NCBI GenBank assembly: GCA_907165135.1
Contig: OU015567.1
Span: 6,701,001 to 6,765,000, forward strand
Reading direction: 5' to 3'
Source of the DNA: Oikopleura dioica
Taxonomy: Eukaryota; Chordata; Appendicularia; Copelata; Oikopleuridae
Length of the DNA stretch: 64,000 nucleotides
Made by a program: the position numbers and the translations under genes. The notes beneath the pieces are model-generated. The model saw only the letters and a list, made by a program, of their open reading frames with translations, searched no databases and was not told where the DNA came from. Every line of letters begins with the position of its first letter. The first letter of the stretch is position 1. This document shows positions 38,503-50,369 of the stretch, piece after piece.

Positions 38503-40171
38503 ATGGCACCGAAATTGACAGCTGAAGAAAGAGAGCTGAAAAGACGAAATGCGGCACGAAAAAAGCTAGAAAAACAGCTCGAAAAGGAGCAAAAACAAGT
38601 TACTATGAAAGGATCGGATACGAAATTTTAAGGGCCTCTCTACGATAATTCCGGCTTTATTAGGTTAATTTCAGTTAGGTTAGACAATAGACTCCACTTT
38701 TTATACAGAAAATTTTTTATAACAATGAAAATTTTAGTAGTGAATTTAAAAGTCCTGGCTCAGGTTTTTAACACAGGTCTCCAAGCCCAGATTTTAATAA
38801 GTTGAATATCTGAGGAAAGCGCATTGTTGGGAATACGGAATCGCGGAATATTCGGCAGAGCACTTTGTCGAGAGCGACCTGAAAAACTGCTCTTTCGATG
38901 CAGATGGAGTCAAAGTTTTCAACGGAGAGAAAGCAGTCGAACTTAGATTCGTCGAGTCGGCCGGTTGCCGCTACCCAAGTCTCAGAGTGAAGCGAAAGTG
39001 GCCAGAAATAGATGAAAACGCGCAAGAGATAGTTTACCAAGAGCTGGAGGAAGAGACTGTTTTTTGCTTTCGAGGACGAGTTCAGCAATTTGACGTTTTC
39101 GTTCAAGTTTGCCGGCAAAAACAAGGCTTGGGCTGAGAATAAGCATGATAAGTTTTGGTGCTCTTATTCTGGGCTCGGCAACCTGTTTCAAAAGCCTGAG
39201 TCAGGGCCTGAAAGAGCTTGAATCGAAGCCGCGAAAAACCATATGCAGCTTTTCATTCAAGCTCTTTCAGGCCCTGACTCAGGTTTTGGAGGCAGATTGT
39301 AGAGCCTAGCTCTTATTATTTCGCTCCCTTTTTGACCCTTTTAAAAGTTTCGTATATCATCGTCGATACAACGGAGAACAGAATTAATTTTGAAAAAAAA
39401 TTGATCTCCTTTAATTTGAACGAAAATCTCGACGGGAAGTTCAAAGTTCTTCAAACCTCCAAGGACAGGACTTGGCTGGGCTGCACGATTTCTGCGATCA
39501 AGGCGATTCTAGAGGCCCCGAGCAAGAGAGAAAAAGACAAGGAGCACACTGAGATTGATAATAAAGTCAGGCACTGTTTGAAGTTGACTCTTTTAGAAGA
39601 CATGGAAATAAAACTTTATCCTTGACTTTTTCTACGGTCAAGAGAGTTGAGTAATGCTTTCGTAACTTTCCTCAAACAGAAGAAAAGAATCACCTCATCG
39701 GAAGATTGCGACGCGCTGTTCAAGCGATTTTTACTGACTATTACTGGTATTCAAGGAAAAGGTTGAATAATCATTTTATGTTCCGTCCGAAACTGGTCTC
39801 GGCAACCTGCTTAGAAAACCTGAGTCAGGGTGTGAAAATATTGAAATATAGATCTTTCAGACCCTGACTCAGGTTTTCTACGCAGGTTGCCGATCCCAGC
39901 TAGAAAATGAACCCTTCACAAAGAAGTGCACATTCCATTGATCATCAAAGTCCTGCCAAACTTTCAAACTGCCCTTGCTATCGCTTCAGATGACATCCAA
40001 AAAACCCGCGCCTTCGAAAAACTGGCGAATTCCGACGTTGAACGAGGGGAAGGAGGTGGTGCTACCCACCAAAGATTTGGGCAAAAGCTCGCTAGAAGGG
40101 TCTTGACATTTTTCGACGAAAAGGAATGGATGATTTTTAAGTTTGAATATTCTAATTTTTGTAAGGAATAA
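38503..40171 (+). CDS. EME1: EME1-like subunit of the structure-specific endonuclease with MUS81
   Basis: Non-catalytic partner of MUS81 that cuts branched DNA in recombination repair. The 5' exon (ATG at 38503) encodes a basic coiled region (LTAEERELKRRNAARKKLEK), as EME1 has before its nuclease-like fold. Later pieces match: SYIIVDTTENRINF (cf. LVIVDQEK), CTISAIKAILEAPSKREKDK (cf. FTKAVAEAPFKKLRDE), FLLTITGIQGKEV, IIKVLPNFQTALAIAS, and VERGEGGGATHQRFGQKLAR (cf. VRRGEG...RRIGPELSRR), the C-terminal HhH domain. Introns are tiny: 39553-39596 (GA-AG, 44 nt), 39637-39679 (43 nt) and 39762-39923. Around 39060 a second short intron or a T-run frameshift must be assumed. The border between exons 1 and 2 is unresolved. 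The gene ends 117 bp before TBL2. Confidence 0.62.
38751..38790. mobile_element. solo arm of the CTGAGTCAGGG MITE family
   Basis: The reverse strand reads CTGGGCTTGGAGACCTGTGT followed by TAAAAACCTGAGCCAGG. This is one terminal arm of the family seen at 39169-39309, 39793-39899 and 55566-56493. The matching left arm is missing. It lies in the first EME1 intron. Confidence 0.5.
39169..39309. mobile_element. 141-bp hAT-like MITE, CTGAGTCAGGG family
   Basis: Foldback with arms CTGGGCTCGGCAACCTG... / inverted, each containing CCTGAGTCAGGGCCTGAAAG. Flanked by exact 8-bp duplications CTCTTATT (39161-39168 and 39310-39317), the signature of hAT-superfamily insertion. It lies in an EME1 intron between the N-terminal and nuclease-like parts. 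Confidence 0.75.
39793..39899. mobile_element. 107-bp MITE, CTGAGTCAGGG family
   Basis: Near-perfect foldback with arms CTGGTCTCGGCAACCTGC / inverted GGTTGCCGATCCCAG, containing AAAACCTGAGTCAGGG in both arms. It fills about two thirds of the EME1 intron 39762-39923. The remaining 55 nt is a normal intron length here. The target duplication is degraded. Confidence 0.75.
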
Positions 40172-40288
40172 TTAAAATCCCCATAAAAGCCAATGTCAAC
40201 AGTTCTTGATTGAGTACCTCGCAAAACTACTGATAAAAGAAATAATTTCAACCAACTAATTCGCTCGTAAAAAATACCATTTTTAAGA

Positions 40289-42621
40289 ATGATCGTAGAG
40301 CTAATTGTCTTACTCGCTTCAATATTTGTTTTTCTTCAGTTCGTGAAAGGAAGGGGCGGAGAATCAAATTCTCCCACCCTAGAGGAAGCTGAACAAAAAC
40401 TTGCGAAAAAAGAACTTGAGAAAGAAAAACTTGTCAAGAAATCAACAAGGAAAGGGGCGAAATCTCGGCGAAAGTGGAAGTGAATCTTTGTTGTTTTCAC
40501 CCCAATTTAAAGCGCTCAAAAACCGACAGGCAAAAGCTTGAAAAAACTGAACCAAGCTTCGAAGAAACTCGACCACAAAGAATTTGAGCATGGACTTTTG
40601 ACAAACACACTCAAGGGCCACACAAAGTGCGTCAACGACATTTCCTTTTCGGAGAATGGAAAGTTTATCGCAACATCTGACGGGGAAAGGTCCATTCTAC
40701 TGTGGCCAACGAAAGAGCTTGGGAAAGGAAACACGTCGTACAGGTGCGATAGAAATTGTTATCAGGCGCGAGAGGTTGATAAACAATTACTGCTTGCTTG
40801 TAGCTACTGTATGTTCATTAGTAATTGTCATATTTGTCGATAGACGGATAAGTCTTGCTCTCCTATTCTACGCTAGATTTTGAAATGTGTAAATATTTGA
40901 GCCAATTTGGAAGTTATACAACTCGAGAGCTAACTCCTCTTGCCGCTCGTTATTTTCTTCTACGGGTCACTAGAGATCTTGCTTATGAAAAAATAGAGAC
41001 AACGTAAACTTCTTCAGATACAACACCGCTCATGATCCAGCGTTGTCAGTCAAGTTTGCCCCGGATGGAAAATCGCTCTGTGCGATTTTGCAAAAAGAAA
41101 ATACCGTGGCTTTATTTCAAGTTGCGAAGCAAGATGGTGGGTCGTACGAATTGAAGCACATTTCTAACGCTGTTGATTTTCTACCGGGCGCAGGAACTGT
41201 TCAGAAAATATTAAAAAAGACCTCTTTTCAACTCATTTTTGAACAAAAAAAAAGCGCTGAAAAGGGCAAAGATCGCAGTTCAATTTCAATCGGGCGTACA
41301 GGCGGGCTCCTTCCTGTACCACGAGTACTCCAACCACACTGTTGTCTTGTCAGATCTAAGAGGAAACCAGGAGCTCCATCGTTTTCCCGCTGCTTCTGGG
41401 TCGAATGGGAAAACGCTTCTCTCGCCCTGTTCAAAATTTGTCGTTGGTTTCGGAGATTCAGCGGAAATTAGAGGATGGGCAGTCTTGTTCAAGGTAAGCT
41501 GGAAAGTGCGAGAAGATTCATTCATAGATTGTTCAATATCGATAAAAATAAAGACCTAATAAAAGGAACATTTATGACTCAAAGTCAATAAGCAAGACTC
41601 AAGATTTGTAACTAGGATTACAAAGGATCTTCACGAATCAACCCTAATCCAAGCTAAATCTGAAGTGCCCTTTTTCCAAGAATTCCATTTTCAGAGTGGT
41701 TCCTATGCGAGTACGAAAAAGCTCCACTCCCTCTGTGGACATAAATCGAACGTCAGCCAAGCTGCCTTTTTCCCAGACTCGTCGAAGCTGATCTCGTTAT
41801 CGGACGCGAGTGGCTTCAAAATCTACGACTTCAACAGCGCGGACTGGCAACGAGATGACACACCTCGAGGTCAGTTTAGACAAAAGGGCAACGTTAGTGG
41901 GCGTTCACGCAATCGATCACGAATTCTTTGAATAACTATTCATTCTAAGAGAGTAGCCTCTCAACAATTTCAAAGACCTTTCATCTGCATTTTCGATTTA
42001 CAAAAAAGCCTTGTTTCATTAGAGTAACTTTCCTTATCTGAAAATTATCCAGAACTAGACTTTTATATCAATCCAAATCGTGGTATTTATTCAAGACGAC
42101 CTCTCACGACCGTAATTTTTTTCTCACTAATTCCTTCTTTTTCAGAGGCCGAAGCATTCCCAAATCAATGGGGAGCCGTGGACTCAATCCTCATATCGCC
42201 AGATAATCTGATTCTCGCCCTGGTGCAGCACTCATCGATCAAGTTCATCTCCTTGCGGACCAAGGTGCTCGTGCTCGAGATCAAAGACATTTTCAACGGG
42301 GCAATAAAGAGCGTCGAATTCAGCCCAGACTCGGAACTTGTTGCGGTTGCTGGCGACCGGTTAGTAAACAAAATAAACCGCCAAAGGGGATGAGATCCCT
42401 ACTTGCTAATTTTTGCTAATTCGACTTTTTGATGAGAGGAAAAATTAAGATGCGTTCGAATCTTCAAAAATCTTCCTGGACTAATCGCCCGAGCACACGA
42501 AGCCAAATCGAAGCTGATGAACCCCAACTGTAACGAAACTTACAGGAACCGGCTTCTGGCCGAACTCAAGAGCGACCAAAAGCAGATCAACGAGCTTCAA
42601 AAGCAGCTTCTCTCCAGCTGA
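40289..42621 (+). CDS. TBL2: TBL2-like ER membrane WD-repeat protein
   Basis: TBL2 is an ER-anchored WD40 protein linked to PERK/ATF4 signalling in vertebrates. The ATG at 40289 starts a signal-anchor (IVELIVLLASIFVFLQF) followed by a basic, Lys-rich linker, as in TBL2. WD repeats follow over about seven exons: LKGHTKCVNDISFSENGKFI, SVKFAPDGKSLCAIL, LSPCSKFVVGFGDSAEIRGW, LCGHKSNVSQAAFFPDSSKL, ISPDNLILALVQHSSIKF and VEFSPDSELVAVAGDR. The C-terminus (LPGLIARAHEAKSKL, RNRLLAELKSDQKQINELQK) is the short coiled tail that sets TBL2 apart from other WD proteins. Introns are mostly short. It may be co-transcribed with EME1 117 bp upstream. Confidence 0.85.
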
Positions 42622-43743
42622 AGCACCTGGCAAAATAAGCTAACGAAGCAGCTTTAAACAGAAGGGGGGAAGTTGTTATTAGAATCAATTAGCTATCATT
42701 TTTTCTGTAGAAGTATTTTTCACTTACTTAGAAATTCACTCAAAGTAGAAAGCATCCTATCATTCGTGCAATTCTCAAATAAAGATAATGCTATTTTAAA
42801 TTCAATATTCATTGAAAAGACCATAATATCTTTAAAAGCACAGTTTTAAAAGACCATAAGGGTATCCCCCGGAATTAATTTTTAATGAGAAAAAGACCAA
42901 ATGGGTTTTCACGGCGGATTTTTCGGTTTTTTGAATTTAGGAATTTCACGCTGACAGTACTGATAGTACGTGGGGATGGAATTTTAAGCTTTCAAGGTCA
43001 GACTGGACTCTACGCGCATTGATTGGGCGTTTCTTTGCCCATTCACCCGGCGCGTAGTAAATTTGGCTCCCTGTCCTACCGCCCGGCACCGTAGAATCAC
43101 TAGCGAACAGATTCTCCCTTCCGCTTTTACCCGACTGTCGAGAAAATCAGAAGCATTTTTTGAAAGAATTTTGAAAAACGCACCTTCTAAAGAACTCAAA
43201 GAACGCTGCAAGTGCTCTTAGCCATCCTTTGAAAGAATTTATTTGTTAAAAGAAATTATTTTACAATAGTTGAGGATCCAACTTTTTTTTTCATTCGGTA
43301 AGGTCAAATTAGGCAATCAAGGAAAGGAGTGACCCTGAGTGAGGTCTATCGCCCCTGGGGCTTAGCAATTTGAGGGTTGATTAGTCTTCCCTCTTGCCAT
43401 GTATTTTTGAGCAGAGAAATATCTTCACTCCAAGCTTCAGTCCACGAGTAACCCGGCCCTAGTAGAACTTCTGGACACCTCTTTTTGAATAATTATTCTG
43501 GGACGAATACTCCTTTGTTTTCATAGAACAAATATTTATCGTGGCGACAATAGTAAATTCGATCGCTCAGTAAAAAAATTCCAAGAGAATGACAATTTTT
43601 TTTCCGAGAAAAAAAATGAATTCAACGCAATAATGATAAGCTGATTCTTCCTGTTAGATTACTGTATCTTCGCACCTTCCCTAAGCTTGTGCTTTATCTC
43701 CTCGTATAATAAGTGGTTGTGTTTTAGAGTGATGTAGGTGTGA
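42622..43743. other. intergenic region, no gene seen
   Basis: 1.1 kb of AT-rich sequence with scattered short frames and no conserved motifs. It probably contains the TBL2 3' UTR and the promoter of the next gene. Confidence 0.4.
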
Positions 43744-46700
43744 ATGACGACCTGCGCGAACGCATTAGTAGAAGAAATCGGACTGTCGTCCGTCGGCGAC
43801 GACCATGAAAGCGAAGACGATAACATAGATGATTACATCGACGACATCGAAACGATCGGAAATCACCGAAACATCGACGTCACCGTCTTTCTCGACGAGG
43901 AACTCCCCATCATCGAGGACGACGATGATGACGATGAGTTCGGCGATGACTACGTCGACGCGAATGATTGTGATGCGGACGGACGCAAATTACGCTTGTT
44001 TTCACCTGCGAATCAAGCAAAAAGGAAAAGCTCGCAAAACAGAAAATTCTCAAAATTAAGTTTTCTATCTTCGTTTTGAATCTTTAAAGTCGCAAATAAT
44101 GAGCTTTGAAAACAGAAGAACGAAAAGTATCTCGATTGAATCAGCGCCAGTAGTGCTCCCTCTTACACCCCCAAGACGGTCGAGCTCACGGCGCTGCTCA
44201 GATTTTCTGAAGAACGCATTTAGTAGTACCCGCTCTAGTAGCACACCAAAAACCCCTAAACCCAAGGCGGCAAGAAGCACTCCAACAACGCGAAACAGTG
44301 CTCCTGCTCAGCAAAAAGTGACCATAACCAAAAGTGGTCGAAAATCAACAACAAAACCGAAGAAGGATGTATTTCTCCTTCCCGAAACGCGGCCTTATAA
44401 AAAACGAGAAAAGCCGAAAGCAAAGCCGCCAGTTACGGAGAAGTTCAATGCTCTGTACGCTGAGTTTCCAAAACTCCAGTCGCAAGATCCAAAAGAGCTT
44501 GACGACTTCTTCCGGGTAAAAGTCAGTCCACAAAACCCCCCTTTCAATTCCCTACTAGAAAATGGCGGCCAACGAGATTTCTAATTTCAACAAGACGAGC
44601 GACATGGTTTATGGCAGCGATCGGCCATTTATCGACAAAGCATGTGAGCTCGGACTCGTAGGCTACAAGATTCCAAGTCGTTTGACGGTCACGATGGTTT
44701 CCAAAAACTCGTTGTACAAATATGAGTTTCATGGATTGATTACGGAACTAAAGAAGATCAAGGTTAGTTACCCGGTCGATAGTCCTCATTTAAAATTCAT
44801 GAAAAGGGATCGAACGGGACGCGAGGAAGAATACGCGTGAAGGAAATCGAGCCCCCTCCTCGCAAGCGCAAACCCAACACGGATCGAAAGCAAGTAATTC
44901 AGCCCGCTCCAACGCGGGTTGAAAAACTGCTGAGCAACGCGGCCAATGTCACCACCATCAAAAGCGACAACATGCAAAGCATCAACCTTGGCAATGCGAC
45001 AACCGCCACGCCGATTGTCATCAACAACGGACAAATTCAGCTGGGAAACTTGAACATCACCACACTTGGTGGAGCGGGAGGAATCAAGTGCTCGACTTGA
45101 ATCAGCTCTCTTCGCTGTTCAATAACGACGGGTAAGTTCCCCCAGAAGCGGATACTCCCCTTTTCTCTCGAATCTACCCTTTCTTTTAGAAAGCAACAAT
45201 CCTTTCAAATCGTTCAAGCAGCTCCACAAGCTCAATCCGTTCAAGTCGTGCGCCCCGTCACCATCGTCCCCGTCCAGAATGTAACGACATTCCAAAACGT
45301 TACGACAGTCAAGCAAGTCGCAAAAGCAGAGCCGCAAGTGAAGAAACCAGTCGTGAAAGTAGAAAGAAAGATTCAATCTCCCTCTCCCGCTACCAGCGCG
45401 CCTGTTTCAGTCTCTGCCGCAGCCGCCAACAAAAATGAGGAGACAAAGAAAGAAGAAGTAAAATCCGAACCACCATGTGAAGAGGTCTACATCGACACGT
45501 CGGAGAAGCAACTTATGCCACCGCCTCCGACGCCGATAATGCCGAAATTGATGGAGGAAAAGATGCCAAAGCCGATTTTGCCTAATCTGGCACCTTCTCA
45601 GGCACGGTTTGAAATCGCCTCGCTAGTTGTTTTTACGATAATCGCGTCCCAGAATTAAAATAACACGATCGATTTTCAAACTCTGAAAAGGTCTTCAAAA
45701 TCGACACTTCTTCTAACAGCTTTGAGCTCATGCCACCTCCTGCAATTCCAATAAGAAAACTGAGCATCAAAGACCGTCTGATCAAATCCCCCGAAAACCC
45801 GCCAAGAATTCCCAAACTCGAGCTGGTCCGGAAAGACTCGAAGAAGAGCGTGAAGGAGAAGCCGGAAGATAAAGTAATCGTTATCAAGCCGACCGAAGAA
45901 GAAAAGAAAATATTGGAAGAAAGTGAAGGCGAACTCGAGGTAGATAAAAATCGAGCCTTCAAATTCTATCAGTTTTTTTTTCTTTCAGATTCCAATTTTC
46001 AAAGATCGCGCGCTCGAGACGCAAATGATCATTGAACATTTGGACCGACAAGTCGAGGAGAAACTTCGACAAGAACGAGAAAGAGCACAAATGCGAATGA
46101 AAACGAGTAGCAACATCTTGAGAAGAAGCGATTCTAGCTCAAGACGATCAAGTGCCTCCCCCGTGCCAGCCAAAAACACCCTTCCCCAAAACTCAAACTC
46201 ATCCAAACCCGCCTCAAACTCCCCCAAGAAAACCCCCATCACTGCGCCCTCTTCTGACAGCAGCCCAAAGAAAGTTGCTCCAAAACCCACGGAAAGGACT
46301 ACACCGGTCAGCATCAAACCTACCATCATTGAAAACAATTCCACGATCATTAGATCCCTTCCTGACGGTAATAACCCCTCATTTATCCTTTCTAAATCTT
46401 TGGTTCAGGCTGTCAACTTCTACCTATCTTCAATCTGGCGCAAGCCTTCACGACCATTTCGGCGTCGAATATTATTACAGTAGTGCAAAGTAAACCCAAC
46501 AAGGTGCCTATCCCTCAGAATACTTCTTCCTCAAAAATCGCTTCCGCGCCGAGTTCAACCCCCATTCAATCAACAACCGTTCAAAATTCGAATGTCGCAA
46601 GTTCTAAGCCGGCTCCTGTCAGTATTCAGGTAAGAGATAAAACATGCGCTCACCCACTTATTCCGTCGATTTCAGCCAAAATCGAGCAATAACCCGATTG

Positions 46701-49271
46701 AACACTCTATCAATCTCCTCAACAAAGCCAACCCTGGTGCTAATGAACATAAAATAACGCTGAAAATTGGCGGAGGGGACTCTCCCGTCGAATCCGAACC
46801 TGCCCGAGCTGACAATGCTGACCGATTCGTTTCGTTCAAGAAATCAGCACCCACTGGATCTGCAATAGTAGCCACAGCTGAATCTAACCCTTCAAAAGCT
46901 GCTGTGAGAAAACTCGACCTTGCTAAGAAAATTGAACCAGCAATTCAACGACTCAAGAACGCGCAAAAGAAAGAAGCTGGAGAAGAAAGTCAAACTGTCA
47001 CGAAAATCCGTGTGAGAGCTGGATCTATTGGAAAGAACGTCCTAAAGACAACTGCTATTCAGAAACAAGTTTCGCCTATTATGAGACGTCCTACTATGCG
47101 AAAACGGTGAGTTAAAAGCGCGTTAAATTTACGAAAAAAGTCACATTTTTCAAAAAAAATCATTGAAAGAAAACCTCTGACCTTAACTTTGATCTTCAGG
47201 ACGGAGACCTTCTCCGACGCTCATTACCAGGAACTGATGGGCGACAACAAGGATCCCGCCAATCGCAACGACGAGCAAGTGGAGTCCATCCGCAACTTCA
47301 TTGCCGACACCATCGAAGAAAAGCGCCTAAACGAAGGTCAGAGCGCAGCCGATGAGAATGACGAGTTCGAAGACTTCGACATTGGTGATCTTGACGCGCC
47401 AGTTTTTATGGACAACATCCAGCCGGACGCGTTCTACGTCCTCAACGAAGAAGCGATTCAATCCGACCCGGACTACATCAAAAACCTTCTTCGAATCAAC
47501 AACAACGGAATAATCTTACCTGACGATTCCTCGTCTCCTTCCTCTCCTGCCATTTCCAATGCTGATTCTCCTCTCTCTCCCTTCCTCGAATTCGACGAGA
47601 ACAGCAACAGTTCCTCGGTCATCAAGCAAGAGGAAGAGCGCCCCTCTCCTCCGCTCAATCGGAACAGCCAATTGGACGCTGCATCAAAGCGAGCTTGTGA
47701 TCACCCCGACAGTAGCCACACCGAGCCGAGAAGAAAAAGGCGGAAACCAGAGAACCCAGTCAAAATCGAAGAAGAGAACTCTCTTTCTTCTCACGTGCCA
47801 GCCGCCCACGAGCGCGAAGAGATGATCGGGCAGAATTACGATTTCTCGAGTTTTTCCAATTATGAAAATGAAGAAGAAGTAGAGATCAAAGAAGAGCCAA
47901 TGGAATATGAAGAACAGGAGTCACAGATTACTCCTGACAGATCAGCTTTCATCGCTCAAATCGAAGAAGACATGAAACAGGAGGAGGAAAAATTCGACGT
48001 CGCTAAAGACATGGAAGACTCCGATTCTGACTCTCAATCTAGCGACATCTCGCTCTTCTCCGACATCGAAATGTACGAAGCCGAAGACGAGTTTGAAAAG
48101 GAACTACTTCTTTGGCGAGAGAGCGGGGAAGCAGACCACATTCGCAAGTTCGCCGAGAGGAGTTTCACCAGGTTTGAAAAGTTTCTTTTTCGCGAACTGT
48201 CGCGCAGACAATGACAACATCACATTCCCACATGTTCAGAACGCCTACGGATGAGCAAAACGCCGCGAATTTGGAAATGCTCAGAGCAGTTGGGAGAGAA
48301 TTCGACAATAAATATCCCGCTCCTGAGAAGATAGAGAAGCAGAAGCTGTCGCCTGACTCAGGATTCGACGAAGAGTCAGAGCAAGAGGTGGAGAACAAGG
48401 AAGAGTACGGCGAGCCCCTGTCACCTGACTCGACTGCTTCTTTATCGCCCCCGCATTTTGCGGGAGAAAACGAGACTTTGGAGAAGCAAGCGAAAGAATC
48501 GAAAACACCTGACAGAAAACACATTAATCACACGAGTAATCACAGTAAGTTCTACGCGCCCAGCAAATTAGACACTCCTCCTGCTACTCCTCCTCAAAAC
48601 ACGATGATCACATTTGAACAAGAAAGAAATGCTGAAGATATTGAAGCTCTTGCTAGGTTAGTCGAAAAAAAGCAAAAATTTGTTCGAAAAGCTGGAAATT
48701 TTGGTCGAAAAATCGAAATTTTAGTCAGAAAAGTCGAACAATCGAGAATCTTTGGATGTCTTTCCTACGATTTTTCGACAATTTAGGTCATTTTCTAGCG
48801 TAAAAGTCGCAGAGAATCGATTTTCTCTACTGAATCTTTTATTCTAGAGTTCAAATGCTGGAGAAAATCGTGGATCTAGAAAGCTGCCCAAAAGTGCGTG
48901 ACGTGTCGATAAGTCACGTGGCCCTGGATCGCTACAAAATAACGAAAAGAATCAGAACAAAGCAAAACGACCGGCGAAGAAATCATCGCAGCCTGCAGCG
49001 CGGCTTCGTGCTCCAAGTCACCGAGAGCTGCAGCAGCGCTGGCATCTACAACATGATCAAGGACTTTGCACAAGAAGTGAACATTAGATCGGTGCAAGAA
49101 GTAAGCACGCGAAAGCATCTCGTTATGCTTTCGACCGAAAGTGGAAAGGAGCGGTTTTACAAAGCTCTGAACGGAGTTAAAAGAAGCTTTGGATGGAAAA
49201 TTCGTCCGGCTGATGAATCCATTTTACCGGTAAGAAACATCGAACAGATTGGCAGAATCTCGTATTATTAA
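43744..49271 (+). CDS. large disordered nuclear-type protein, family not recognised
   Basis: The ATG at 43744 opens an acidic N-terminus (DDDDDDEFGDDYVD). Linked exons encode a Ser/Pro/Arg region with TPP and TPKTPKP motifs, a Lys-rich basic stretch (KKREKPKAKPP), a possible small folded part (SRLTVTMVSKNSLYKYEF), Gln/Val-rich repeats (NVTTFQNVTTVKQ), coiled Arg/Glu stretches, and a long exon (47199-48170) with many DSD/SEDE acidic clusters, a nuclear-localisation-like PRRKRRK and IKEE motifs. The C-terminus (GFVLQVTESCSSAGIYNMIK ... RKHLVMLSTESGKERFYKAL) looks like a small alpha/beta domain. One join (45068-45105) works only as GG-AG. Composition suggests a transcription or chromatin factor, but this is inference. 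It may be two genes. Confidence 0.55.
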
Positions 49272-50265
49272 CTATGTTTAACACAGTAATTACTGTATTT
49301 ACAGTTTGGTTATTAAAATTTTAGACTCTTTACGACCAGAAATGAAGAATTAGCAAAAAATTGAAGTTCAACTCACAAAAAAAAAACAAAAAAATATATT
49401 CTGCTCCGCTGCTCCTTCCACAAGCCTTTTTCCACGCCCGGGGATTTCAAAGTAAGCTGGCTTTAGTGAATTTTATTTATTTGAATGTATTGATAAACCG
49501 TTCTTTCTATCCTTCCTCAAGCACCTATTTATAGTGGTGAAAATGTAGCTCAATCTTATTTATTCAAACTTTTTTTCTGTAAATTTTGTAAATTGCAATT
49601 TCCTAAGTACATTCTTCCGGAAAAACTAATAGGCTCTTATTAATTTGAATGTATGCTGAGAAAACTAAGAAAAATCAACTACCGAATGATGCGTCTAGTA
49701 GCCGCAAATGTTGTGGTTAAAAACTGTTCTTGAAAACTGAATGAATCCAAATTCCTGGGCAGCCTGTGGGAGGGCAGATCTCGTCGAGCAAGCTTTCTTC
49801 TTTTTCTCCATTTGTATGTTAAAAACCCGACAGAAAAACACTTAGCTTATTACTATTTTATTTATTTCAATTTTAGCCTCTATTGTTTCTGAATCATTTA
49901 TTCAAATTTATCCTTTTGATTTCAAAATTTCCAATGTCCAAGTTTTAGAATTTTCAAATTTTCCGTCTCTCTTTCATGATTGCGGGGGCTTCAGAATAAG
50001 GCTCCGCCGTCAGGATTGGAACCTCCTTTTACCTGAAAATATTCCTTTTTCTACCATTTATTGACTGATACTGACGCTTATTTATTCTGATTTTCTTCCC
50101 TGACAAGTAGTTCTTTCTCTGTCTTTTCTGGTTTTACAATTTCAAATGAAAGAAAGTTATTGAAAGTTACAAATATTCGAATAAAAATCACAAAACAGAA
50201 AGTATGTTAGACTGCGTTTTTCTTGGATGAGCAGACTTTTCGAAGCGCAGCAGGGAAAAATAATG
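49272..50265. other. intergenic region, no gene seen
   Basis: AT-rich 3' flank with A-runs and pyrimidine tracts. No conserved frame. Confidence 0.4.
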
Positions 50266-50317
50266 TCTTCGTCGAGTTCGTCGTCGAGTTCTTCAAGTTC
50301 GTCTAGTTCATCAAGCC
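50266..50317 (+). repeat. Ser-codon microsatellite
   Basis: Run of TCG/AGT/TCT/TCA triplets giving 17 Ser codons right after an ATG at 50263. The frame goes on for about 25 codons into the inverted-repeat element at 50370. It may be a simple repeat, or the remains of an upstream exon of the acetyltransferase gene (whose own N-terminus is Ser-rich). Confidence 0.5.
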
Positions 50318-50369
50318 ACGTGTTCAACTTTCAATCAGCTTTTTCTTGTAGATACATAGTGCGGCTTTT

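Noticed and set aside
38503-40171. EME1 as a pseudogene
   Set aside because: The apparent stops and shifts are explained by short and GA-AG introns like those elsewhere in the window, and the C-terminal domain is intact.
42984-43211. Minus-strand 75-codon frame
   Set aside because: No start context, domain or splice partner; sits in an intergenic region.
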